From JAOUGY01 sp050329955 (lineage in GTDB: Bacteria; Actinomycetota; Acidimicrobiia; Spongiisociales; ZC4RG35): a stretch of DNA of 13,305 nt. The stretch covers positions 1 through 13,305 of the forward strand of contig JBHJOH010000259.1 of assembly GCA_050329955.1 (NCBI GenBank), in the 5' to 3' direction. The position numbers and the translations under genes are program-made. Shown here one piece after another: positions 1 through 6,022 of the stretch (its first letter is position 1; every line of letters starts with the position of its first letter). The notes under the pieces are model-generated. The model had not been told where the DNA came from. It saw only the letters and a program-made list of their open reading frames with translations, and did not search any database.

Positions 1-257
1 TCGAGCATGTCGATCCCGGCAACCGTGGCGGATCCTTCGAACTCCCCCTGGAAGAAGTGGGGCACCAGTCCGTTGATCGTCTTGCACAGTGTGGTCTTGC
101 CGGATCCGTTCGAACCGACAACCGCCACGAAGCCTCCCCGAGGAATGGTGAGGGAGGCATCGGTGAGCGAGTCCGACGAAGCTCCGGGATATCTGAAACC
201 GATATCCCGGAGCTCGACGATGTGGTCGGTTGGTGGCTCTCCCGCCGATGCGGCCAT
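1..257 (-). CDS. ABC/ECF transporter ATP-binding protein (partial, N-terminal 85 residues)
   Basis: This is the N-terminal part of an ABC ATPase; the rest lies beyond base 1. The reading frame from the ATG at 257 gives about 85 residues. It contains an N-terminal ELRDIGFRYPGA strand with the A-loop aromatic, then the Walker A motif GSNGSGKTT at about residues 46-54. The following NGLVPHFFQGEFEG stretch is typical of the energising ATPases of ECF vitamin/metal/nucleobase transporters (EcfA type). The start lies two bases after the stop of the upstream S-component-like gene (TGA-CG-ATG), so the two are almost certainly co-transcribed and translationally coupled. It would hydrolyse ATP at the cytoplasmic face to power uptake of the ligand bound by the S component. 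Walker B and the signature motif are outside the window, so EcfA versus a double-domain ATPase cannot be told. Confidence 0.9.
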   Translation of the reverse strand, partial: MAASAGEPPTDHIVELRDIGFRYPGASSDSLTDASLTIPRGGFVAVVGSNGSGKTTLCKTINGLVPHFFQGEFEGSATVAGIDML

Positions 258-259
258 CG

Positions 260-1138
260 TCACGGGGTCGATCGGGAGCGGCGCCGGGAGGCGTACACGA
301 ACACGAATGCGAGCACGGCCACTGCCACCGCCGCTCCCACCCACAGGAAGGCATCACCGTACTGATCCCGGAAATCGGGCTCGAAGGTGCCGGGGCTGAA
401 TCCGCTCTCCGCCAGGAACTCCGCACCCAGGCTGATGGCGGCCAGGCCGATGGCGCCCACCACGAAGGTGGCGGTGGCCCATTGAGCGATGGCGGTGTCG
501 GGTGTGCGGGGCGACAGGCCCATCAGTGGTTCGATCTTGCCGTGGAGGCGAGGGATCAGCCACAGGGCGGGGATCACGCCGAAGAGGATTCCCGACATGA
601 CGATCTCCATGATGAAGGTGACGCCCTCGACAGCCAGGATGGTCTCGGGGAGGCCTTCGACCGACTCGAACTCCTCGACGCCGGCCCACACCTTGGCGAT
701 GTCGACGATGGCCGAGAGGCCCTTGTCGATGATCACCGCCGCCAGGCCGGCGATGGTGATTTGCCGACGGTCGAGGGGGTTGCGGATGATCAGGCCCGCC
801 ACCACCAGGGCGAGCGACATCTGGATGATGCCTTCCAACTCACCGAGTCCGCCGAAGTCGCCCATCAGCAGGTCCTTGAACACCACTTCGCCCACCGGGG
901 CCCCGATTCCGGCCCACAGCGGGTTGAACAGGGCGACGATGGTGAGTGGCACGAACAGGAGGTATGAGATCTCGACCTCCACTGGGCCCAACTGGAAGCT
1001 GGGTAGTACCTCGGTCAGGATGTTGGCGAGCCCGAACAGCGACGCCGACAGCAGGAACACCATCAGCTTCTGGGCTTGGGTCTCGGCCCGAAGGGTACGG
1101 CGCTTGCCTGTCTCTTCCGAGTCGATTCTCGGTGTCAT
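260..1138 (-). CDS. ECF transporter S component-like membrane protein
   Basis: This 292-residue integral membrane protein is probably the substrate-binding S component of an energy-coupling-factor importer. About seven hydrophobic segments are visible: near residues 23-44, 58-85, 107-127, 130-152, 173-195, 216-240 and 262-285, the last two forming an extension beyond the usual six-helix S fold. The stretch GAPVGEVVFKDLLMG resembles the loop conserved in S components. The ATG at 1138 is chosen because a strong Shine-Dalgarno AAGGAGAGG sits just upstream; the open frame continues to 1264 but that extension runs through the operator region and has no ribosome site. The next gene downstream is an ABC ATPase starting two bases after this stop. 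Divergent lacI and operators at 1212-1225 and 1246-1259 suggest ligand-responsive repression. The ligand cannot be told from sequence. The family call is inference from topology and neighbourhood. Confidence 0.75.
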   Translation of the reverse strand: MTPRIDSEETGKRRTLRAETQAQKLMVFLLSASLFGLANILTEVLPSFQLGPVEVEISYLLFVPLTIVALFNPLWAGIGAPVGEVVFKDLLMGDFGGLGELEGIIQMSLALVVAGLIIRNPLDRRQITIAGLAAVIIDKGLSAIVDIAKVWAGVEEFESVEGLPETILAVEGVTFIMEIVMSGILFGVIPALWLIPRLHGKIEPLMGLSPRTPDTAIAQWATATFVVGAIGLAAISLGAEFLAESGFSPGTFEPDFRDQYGDAFLWVGAAVAVAVLAFVFVYASRRRSRSTP

Positions 1139-1211
1139 CAGCCTCTCCTTGCTACGACGAGCCGAAGCTACCGCCCTTCGATGAATGCCACGTGGACGCC
1201 AGATTGACGGT

Positions 1212-1225
1212 GTGCAACGTTCTAC
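1212..1225. promoter_or_regulatory. LacI-type operator, imperfect copy (O2)
   Basis: GTGCAACGTTCTAC matches the perfect palindrome at 1246-1259 in 12 of 14 positions, keeping the left half and the AACGTT core while the right half is degraded. It is closer to the ECF S-component gene (start 1138), and the two copies are 34 bases apart, about three helical turns. It is likely a second site for the divergent LacI protein, permitting cooperative binding or a short loop. Confidence 0.65.
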
Positions 1226-1245
1226 ATTCGTTAGCTGAGCTGGGT

Positions 1246-1259
1246 GTGCAACGTTGCAC
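1246..1259. promoter_or_regulatory. LacI-type operator, perfect 14-bp palindrome (O1)
   Basis: GTGCAACGTTGCAC is a perfect 14-base palindrome with the central CpG and AACGTT core common in operators of LacI-family repressors. It lies in the divergent promoter region, 32 bases before the lacI-family start. Its right half, TTGCAC, also serves as a possible -35 element for that gene, so binding should block the regulator's own transcription and probably that of the ECF operon too. Confidence 0.8.
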
Positions 1260-1284
1260 CACATTCGACCGAGGGCGGTAGGGT
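1254..1284 (+). promoter_or_regulatory. Probable leaderless promoter of the lacI-family gene
   Basis: A -10-like TAGGGT (TANNNT) occupies 1279-1284, exactly positions -12 to -7 if transcription starts at the A of the ATG at 1291. A TTGCAC -35-like hexamer at 1254-1259 is 19 bases upstream and overlaps the perfect operator. This spacing implies a leaderless mRNA, which is common in actinobacteria. The -35 match is modest. Confidence 0.45.
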
Positions 1285-1290
1285 GTCGTC

Positions 1291-2292
1291 ATGAGCCCGC
1301 CCACCATCGTCGACGTGGCCGAGCGTGCGGGCGTCTCCGTCTCGTTGGTGTCGCGGGCCTTGCGCGGGCTCCCCGGGGTGAGCCCGGCCCGGCGGGAAGC
1401 GATCCTCTCGGCTGCCGACGAGCTCGACTTCCGTCCCAATGCGGCCGCACAGGCGCTTGTGAGTGGACGGACCCACCTGGTGGGCGTGATCCTGTCGGAC
1501 CTCACCAACCCCTATCACGCCGAGGTGGCGGCGTCGGTGGAGCGGGCGCTCGAGGATGTCGGGCGCGAGGCGTTGCTCGGGAACGGGCGGCGCGACGGGG
1601 GGCATCAGGCCAAGCTGGTCGAGGTGCTGCTCCGCCAGCGGGTGGAGGCCATCATCGCCATCACGTCCCGGCTGCCGCAGGATGCGATCGAGAAGGCCTC
1701 GCGGGTCGTGCCGACGATCGTGGTCGGCCGCGTCGATCCGCGGGTCCCCGGCGTCGACACCCTCGTGGGAGACGACGAGGCGGGAGTGAGCGCCGCCGTG
1801 GAGCACCTGGTGGAGCTGGGGCACGAGCGGATCGCCCACCTGGGAGGAGGCGATCGGCCCACCGTCACCGCCCGGCGGCGGGCCTACGAGGCAGCGATGC
1901 GTGCCCACCGCCTGGAGCGATGGATCCGGGTAGCGGGCGAATCCTCCACCCACGACGGCGGGCGTCAGGCGGTGTCCGAGCTGTGGGCCGACGATGGCAG
2001 GTTCACGGCGCTGGTGGCGGCCAACGATCTGATGGCCACCGGGGCGTGCGCCGAGCTCAGGGCGCGGGGTCTGGCGGTGCCGGAGGACGTCTCGGTGGTC
2101 GGCTACGACGATTCCAGCCTGGCGAGCTCGTTCGTGCCGTCCCTGACCTCGGTCGACCAGCCGTTCGCCGAGATCACCGCCCGGGCGATCGAACTCCTCG
2201 AGAGTCGCCTCGCCGGCCGCCGGCGGGCACGGCACGAAGTTGTCGCCCCGCATCTCGTCGTGCGTGACTCGACCGGCCCGCCATCGGCGTGA
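1291..2292 (+). CDS. LacI-family transcriptional regulator
   Basis: This 333-residue protein has the full LacI/GalR architecture and normal family length. An N-terminal helix-turn-helix spans residues 5-25 (TIVDVAERAGVSVSLVSRAL), followed by the hinge region near residues 45-58 (FRPNAAAQAL). The periplasmic-binding-protein-like sensor domain then starts with the motif HLVGVILSDLTNPYHAEV. Later landmarks are HLVELGHERIAHLGG, the TALVAANDLMATGA segment and VPEDVSVVGYDDSSLASS, all typical of sugar- or nucleoside-responsive members. It is transcribed divergently from an ECF transporter cassette, and the intervening region carries two matching palindromic operators, so it most likely represses that transporter and itself. 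The ATG at 1291 fits both the HTH position and a TANNNT box six bases upstream. The effector is not predictable here. Confidence 0.95.
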   Translation: MSPPTIVDVAERAGVSVSLVSRALRGLPGVSPARREAILSAADELDFRPNAAAQALVSGRTHLVGVILSDLTNPYHAEVAASVERALEDVGREALLGNGRRDGGHQAKLVEVLLRQRVEAIIAITSRLPQDAIEKASRVVPTIVVGRVDPRVPGVDTLVGDDEAGVSAAVEHLVELGHERIAHLGGGDRPTVTARRRAYEAAMRAHRLERWIRVAGESSTHDGGRQAVSELWADDGRFTALVAANDLMATGACAELRARGLAVPEDVSVVGYDDSSLASSFVPSLTSVDQPFAEITARAIELLESRLAGRRRARHEVVAPHLVVRDSTGPPSA

Positions 2293-2323
2293 CCGGTGGC
2301 GTCGAGGGTTCTTCACCCACCGG
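2293..2323 (+). terminator. Candidate stem-loop after the lacI-family gene
   Basis: Immediately after the TGA at 2290-2292, CCGGTGG (2293-2299) pairs perfectly with CCACCGG (2317-2323) across a 17-base loop. No T tract follows, so this may be a weak or factor-assisted terminator, or only an mRNA 3'-end structure. Confidence 0.35.
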
Positions 2324-2440
2324 GGCCGCAGGCTCGAGGCGGGTGCCCATCAACGCCGGACGAGGTCCGTCGATGGCAGTGGCACGAGGCGGTAGTGTCG
2401 CGGTGGTGAGGGGATCGAGCCGAGCAGGTATGGAGGGGTG

Positions 2441-2509
2441 ATGGCGGTCCTGGTCCGGTCCGACATGCTTCGTTTCCGGCGAGCACGCGCCGGCGGTTGG
2501 CTGCGCTGA
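2441..2509 (+). CDS. Candidate 22-codon leader ORF overlapping the membrane protein start
   Basis: An ATG at 2441 follows a strong G-rich ribosome site (GGAGGGG at 2432-2438) and opens a 22-residue basic peptide (MAVLVRSDML, then an Arg-rich segment). It ends with a TGA at 2507-2509 whose last base is the first base of the ATG of the large membrane protein (TGATG). The downstream gene has no good Shine-Dalgarno of its own. This suggests translational coupling, with ribosomes terminating on the leader restarting on the main gene. Alternatives are a chance ORF, or the true N-terminus of the membrane protein displaced by an indel. No family is recognised; the call rests on ribosome site and overlap only. 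Confidence 0.4.
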   Translation: MAVLVRSDMLRFRRARAGGWLR

Positions 2510-3999
2510 TGTCGCGTCAGTGGCGGTGGCAACGGCAATCGCGTTCGAGGGATGCCTGGGTTGTGGGTGGGGTGGCGCTCGTAGTTTTCCTGCTGGCTTG
2601 GGCCGGGTTTTTCCCCGGGGCCTTCACCGTCGACAGCACTCAGCAGTGGGAGCAGATCTCCGCCGGCGTCTACCAGGACTGGCACCCGGTGTTCCACACA
2701 TGGCTGATGGGGCTGTTGCGGTCGATCTGGGACACACCCGGCGTGGTGTCCCTAACCCAATCCGTGGCGTTCGCCGCCGTTCTCGGGCGACTGAGCCGAG
2801 CGCTGGCGGTGGCCGGCGTTCCGCGGCCGGCCACCATCGGGTTCCCCCTCGTCATGGCCTTCGCCCCCAACGCCTGGACGTTGACGATCGCGGTATGGAA
2901 GGACGTGCCGTTCGGCATCTGCGTCCTCTGGGTTTTCGCCGAGGTGGTCGTCCTCGGGGAAGATCCGGAGCGGTTCAGACGCTTTGGCCCCCTCCGCTTC
3001 GGGCTGGCGCTCCTCGGCGTATTCACCTTCCGGCACAACGGCCTGCTGGTGGCGGGGATGGTGCTGCTCGGAGCGCTGTGGGTGTTGCGGCGTAGCCCCC
3101 GCTCCATGGCCATCGTGTCGCTCGTGTCGGTGGGGGGCATGTTGTTGATCCAAGGGCCCTTGTACCGATCCCTCGATTCCTGGCCGACGCCCGGTCTGTT
3201 CACCTACACCACCTTCGTCCACGACATGGGTGGCTTCCTCACCGAGCACTCGTCGGAGATGGACCCGGCCGACCTCGCCCTGCTGGCCACGATCCTGCCC
3301 GTGGAACGATGGTCCGCCGCCACCGCCGACAATCCAGACGGGCTGTACATGTGTCGGCAGGCCACGGCGCTGATCTTCCCTCCGGAACTCTTCCCATCCG
3401 AACGGGTCGACCGCACCGGGGAGCTGCGGCCGGTCGGAGAGTTCCCGCCGGTGGTGCGTCAAAACCCAACCTCCAACACGCTCGACCTCCGGGGTTCCGA
3501 GTTCATGGGCATCTGGGCCGACGCCGCGCTGAGGTGGCCCGGAACCCTGATCGGACACAGGCTGTGCGTGTCCGGAGTTGCCTGGAGCCCGGTCCCGGTG
3601 AACGGCGGTGTCCCCTGGACGGTGCCCTTGAGGATCTCCCCGAACTCGGCGGGCATCGAGTCCGACCCATTGGTGCCTGCTCTGACCGCCCCTCTCACCT
3701 CGGTTGCCGGTTGGTGGGCTCAGGGCTCGATGTTCACCTATCGACCGGCGCTGTGGGTGTACGCCGGGTTCCTGGCAGTGTTCGTGGGCGCCCGCCGACG
3801 GGGCGGTTTGGCCACCCGGTGGCTGTGGGCGCTTCCTGGTTTCGCCTCGTGGATTTCCGTGGTGTTGTTCACGCCGGGACAGTCATACCGGTACGTGTGG
3901 CCCGCCCACCTGTGCGCCTTGGCCTCGCTCGCCCTGGCGATCCGGCCGGTCACCGGGAGGGCTCACGGCCGGAGCGAACCGGGCCGCCGGCGGCGGTGA
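2509..3999 (+). CDS. Polytopic membrane protein, GT-C glycosyltransferase-like
   Basis: This is a 496-residue multi-pass membrane protein. The first membrane segment (about residues 17-37) is followed by a loop with FTVDSTQQWEQ and, some ten residues on, YQDWHPVFHTW. This acidic-plus-WHP layout in the first extracytoplasmic loop resembles polyprenyl-phosphate-sugar-using GT-C glycosyltransferases and related DUF families. Several more hydrophobic helices follow up to about residue 220, then a long polar extracytoplasmic domain (about 235-400) and two or three C-terminal helices ending in a basic tail. The ATG at 2509 is preferred over the TTG at 2497 because it overlaps the stop of a leader ORF with a good ribosome site. 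It lies between lacI and tetR regulators without obvious partners. A cell-envelope glycan role is an inference; the enzymatic call is tentative. Confidence 0.6.
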   Translation: MSRQWRWQRQSRSRDAWVVGGVALVVFLLAWAGFFPGAFTVDSTQQWEQISAGVYQDWHPVFHTWLMGLLRSIWDTPGVVSLTQSVAFAAVLGRLSRALAVAGVPRPATIGFPLVMAFAPNAWTLTIAVWKDVPFGICVLWVFAEVVVLGEDPERFRRFGPLRFGLALLGVFTFRHNGLLVAGMVLLGALWVLRRSPRSMAIVSLVSVGGMLLIQGPLYRSLDSWPTPGLFTYTTFVHDMGGFLTEHSSEMDPADLALLATILPVERWSAATADNPDGLYMCRQATALIFPPELFPSERVDRTGELRPVGEFPPVVRQNPTSNTLDLRGSEFMGIWADAALRWPGTLIGHRLCVSGVAWSPVPVNGGVPWTVPLRISPNSAGIESDPLVPALTAPLTSVAGWWAQGSMFTYRPALWVYAGFLAVFVGARRRGGLATRWLWALPGFASWISVVLFTPGQSYRYVWPAHLCALASLALAIRPVTGRAHGRSEPGRRRR

Positions 4000-4000
4000 T

Positions 4001-4020
4001 CACACCGTCGGTCCGGTGTG
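4001..4020. terminator. Stem-loop between convergent genes
   Basis: CACACCG (4001-4007) pairs perfectly with CGGTGTG (4014-4020) across a six-base loop. It lies in the 23-base gap between the membrane protein stop (3999) and the convergent TetR stop (4023), the expected position for a shared terminator. There is no T run on the plus side, although TTGTTGTTGG follows shortly after. Confidence 0.5.
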
Positions 4021-4022
4021 GG

Positions 4023-4670
4023 TCAGGTTGTTGTTGGTGCCCTTCGATGCCCACGAAGCTCAGCGGGTGCTGTCACCAGGTCGGCTTCCAGGCCGAGCTC
4101 CGACTGGAGGGCCGTGGCAGCCCATGAGATGGCGTCGGATCTGCTGACGAGTCCGTCGTGGGCGACGACCTGCAGGGCGAGTCCGTCGAGCACCGAGAGG
4201 ACCCGCCATGCCGACGGCACGGGATCGGGGCATTGGAAGGCTCCCTCGGTGTCGCCCCGGCGGAGGATGCCGATCACCAGCTCGAGCCATTCCAGGTTGA
4301 GACGGCGCGACACCGCCTGCAGGGCTGGGCGGCGGGCGGCCTCCGACCAGGCGTCGAGCCAGAGCTGCATGGTGCCGTCGGTCTGGGCGGGGGAGTACAC
4401 CCCGAGGAAGGCCGCCAACTGTTCGAGCGCATCGTCGGCGTGCTCCACCCGGCGGCGCGCTTCGGCCAGATCCCCGCCGGCGGCCTGTTCGAAGGCGGCG
4501 GCGAGCACCTCGTCCATGGTGTGGAAGTAGTGGTGGATGAGCCCGCTGGAGGTGCCCATCTCGGCGGCGACGTCACGAACCGTGGTGGTGGCGAGACCCT
4601 TGCGGGAGGCTATGGCCAGCGTTGCGTCGACGATCGCCTGGCGGCGGGCATCAGGTGTCAGTCTCGCCAT
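4023..4670 (-). CDS. TetR/AcrR-family transcriptional regulator (BetI-like C-terminus)
   Basis: This 215-residue protein has the normal TetR-family length. The N-terminal helix-turn-helix covers about residues 8-55, with the diagnostic segments ATTTVRDVAAEMGTSSGLIH and HYFHTMDEVL. The C-terminal ligand domain (LWLDAWSEAARRPALQAVSR, then WLELVIGILRRG) resembles the BetI-type C-terminal domain. The ATG at 4670 is chosen because AAAGGTG lies at proper spacing; a GTG at 4676 would add two residues but overlaps that ribosome site. It is divergent from the GcvT/FAD-oxidoreductase operon, with 152 bases between, so it probably represses that operon and possibly itself. BetI relatives often sense choline- or betaine-like compounds. 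That suits a demethylation cluster, but the ligand is inferred. Confidence 0.92.
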   Translation of the reverse strand: MARLTPDARRQAIVDATLAIASRKGLATTTVRDVAAEMGTSSGLIHHYFHTMDEVLAAAFEQAAGGDLAEARRRVEHADDALEQLAAFLGVYSPAQTDGTMQLWLDAWSEAARRPALQAVSRRLNLEWLELVIGILRRGDTEGAFQCPDPVPSAWRVLSVLDGLALQVVAHDGLVSRSDAISWAATALQSELGLEADLVTAPAELRGHRRAPTTT

Positions 4671-4680
4671 CGTCACCTTT

Positions 4681-4725
4681 CGGGCCTTGCCCTGGCCAGC
4701 GGATCCTCATCGTCTGCAAGGCCCG
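4681..4725. promoter_or_regulatory. Perfect 10-bp inverted repeat upstream of the TetR gene
   Basis: CGGGCCTTGC (4681-4690) is perfectly complementary to GCAAGGCCCG (4716-4725) across 25 bases. It directly abuts the TetR ribosome site on the minus strand, so it could form a hairpin in the regulator's 5' leader. A smaller hairpin, AGGGGG-TCGT-CCCCCT, sits at 4738-4753. Roles as an operator or as a translation-control structure are both possible. Confidence 0.45.
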
Positions 4726-4763
4726 GCGGGGGTCGGGAGGGGGTCGTCCCCCTGCATACATTA

Positions 4764-4792
4764 TTGCGCGCTTGTACAACAACGGATACCGT
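4764..4792 (+). promoter_or_regulatory. Candidate promoter of the gcvT-like operon with embedded palindrome
   Basis: A -35-like TTGCGC (4764-4769) and a -10-like TACCGT (TANNNT, 4787-4792) are separated by 17 bases. Transcription would start near 4799, leaving a short leader with the AAGGAG ribosome site at 4809-4814. The spacer contains the perfect 8-base palindrome TTGTACAA (4772-4779), a plausible core for TetR binding between the two promoter elements. Confidence 0.4.
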
Positions 4793-4822
4793 AGGCGCCG
4801 CCAGAGCGAAGGAGCAGGCGGC

Positions 4823-6022
4823 ATGTTGCGCAGGACACCGTTTCACGATCGGGTGAGTGCTCTCAACGAGACACACCTGTGGAACCATTGGGCCGGGTAC
4901 CTGGTGGTCGACAAGTTCCAGATGTCGGAGAAGTTCGAGTACTTCGCCATCCGCAACGCCGCCGGTGTGTTCGACACCTCACCGCTCTACAAGTACCGGA
5001 TCACCGGGAGCGACGCCGAGAAGTTCCTGTCGGGAGTGCTGGCCCGGGACATCCGCGGCTGCCGGCCGGGCCAGGCCCAGTACACCATCTGGTGCGACGA
5101 CCGCGGGTTCGTCAACGAAGACGGTGTGATCCTGCGGCTTTCGGCCGACGAGTTCGTGCTCACCGCCGCCGAGCCCAACCTCGCCTACTTCTCGAACCTG
5201 ATCGGCTACGACCAGGTGGAGATCGAGGACGTGACCGAAGACATGGCCGCCCTCGCCTTCCAGGGCCCGCGTAGCCGCTGCATCCTCGCCGAGCTCGCCC
5301 CCGAGATCGACCGGATCGGCTACTTCGACCTGACCCCCGCCAAGATCGCAGGAGTGCCTACCACCGTCAGTCGCACCGGGTTCACCGGCGACCTCGGCTA
5401 TGAGGTGTGGATGCCCGCTGCCGAGGCGCTCGATGTCTGGGACGCCATCATGGAAGCGGGCGAGGGCCACGGGGTGATCGCGTTCGGTCAGATCGCCCTC
5501 CTGATGGCTCGCATCGAGGCGGGGTTGCTGCTCATCAACGCCGACTTCGAGTCGAGCCGTTTCGCATTCAACGACGAACACCGCTCCACCCCCCACGAGC
5601 TGGGGTTCGGGTGGATGTTCAAGGACCTCGGCTCGTCCGACCGCAGGTTCATCGGGCGCAACGCCATCGTCCGGGAAGTCAACGAGGTGACCTCGCGCTG
5701 GAAGATGGTGGGTCTGGTCGTCGACCACGCCGACTACGACCGCAAGTACCAGGAGGCGGGGTTGGTGGTTCCCAAGGATCACCGGCCGGTGGTGGGCGAC
5801 ATGATGGTCTACGACGACGACGTCCAGCGGGTGGGCTACGCCACCAGCTTCATGTACTCACCGATGGCGCAGGCCAACGTGGCGCTCGCCCGGGTACGTC
5901 CCGAGTTGGCCAGGACCGGCACCAAGGTGAACCTCGAATTCACCATCAACCACCGCTACGTCCAGGTGGGCGCCCACGTCTCCCGCCTCCCCTTCTACAA
6001 CCCCGAGAGGAAGACCTCCTGA
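4823..6022 (+). CDS. GcvT-like folate-binding aminomethyltransferase family protein
   Basis: This 399-residue protein spans the two GcvT domains (folate-binding plus C-terminal barrel), close to the usual length of T-proteins and related demethylases. Visible landmarks are AGVFDTSPLYKYRITG near residue 47, CDDRGFVNEDGVIL at 91-104 where D100 aligns with the catalytic aspartate region of T-protein, ALAFQGPRSR at 143-152, and SRTGFTGDLGYEVW at 183-196. The family transfers a one-carbon unit from an amine or methoxy/methylthio donor to tetrahydrofolate. ATG 4823 is preferred over upstream starts because AAGGAG lies eight bases before it. Its TGA overlaps the ATG of the FAD oxidoreductase by one base (TGATG), tying the two functionally. 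No other glycine cleavage genes are nearby, so a catabolic demethylase role is more likely than glycine cleavage. The substrate is unknown. Confidence 0.88.
   Translation: MLRRTPFHDRVSALNETHLWNHWAGYLVVDKFQMSEKFEYFAIRNAAGVFDTSPLYKYRITGSDAEKFLSGVLARDIRGCRPGQAQYTIWCDDRGFVNEDGVILRLSADEFVLTAAEPNLAYFSNLIGYDQVEIEDVTEDMAALAFQGPRSRCILAELAPEIDRIGYFDLTPAKIAGVPTTVSRTGFTGDLGYEVWMPAAEALDVWDAIMEAGEGHGVIAFGQIALLMARIEAGLLLINADFESSRFAFNDEHRSTPHELGFGWMFKDLGSSDRRFIGRNAIVREVNEVTSRWKMVGLVVDHADYDRKYQEAGLVVPKDHRPVVGDMMVYDDDVQRVGYATSFMYSPMAQANVALARVRPELARTGTKVNLEFTINHRYVQVGAHVSRLPFYNPERKTS

Noticed and set aside
230..967. A 245-codon plus-strand open frame opposite the S-component-like gene
   Set aside because: It is the antisense of a membrane protein with a strong ribosome site. 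The product is His/Gly/Asp-rich and has no recognisable domain.
4727..4743. G-run cluster in the TetR/gcvT intergenic region as a G-quadruplex
   Set aside because: Only three separate G-runs are present, and the last is better explained as the arm of a G/C hairpin (4738-4753).
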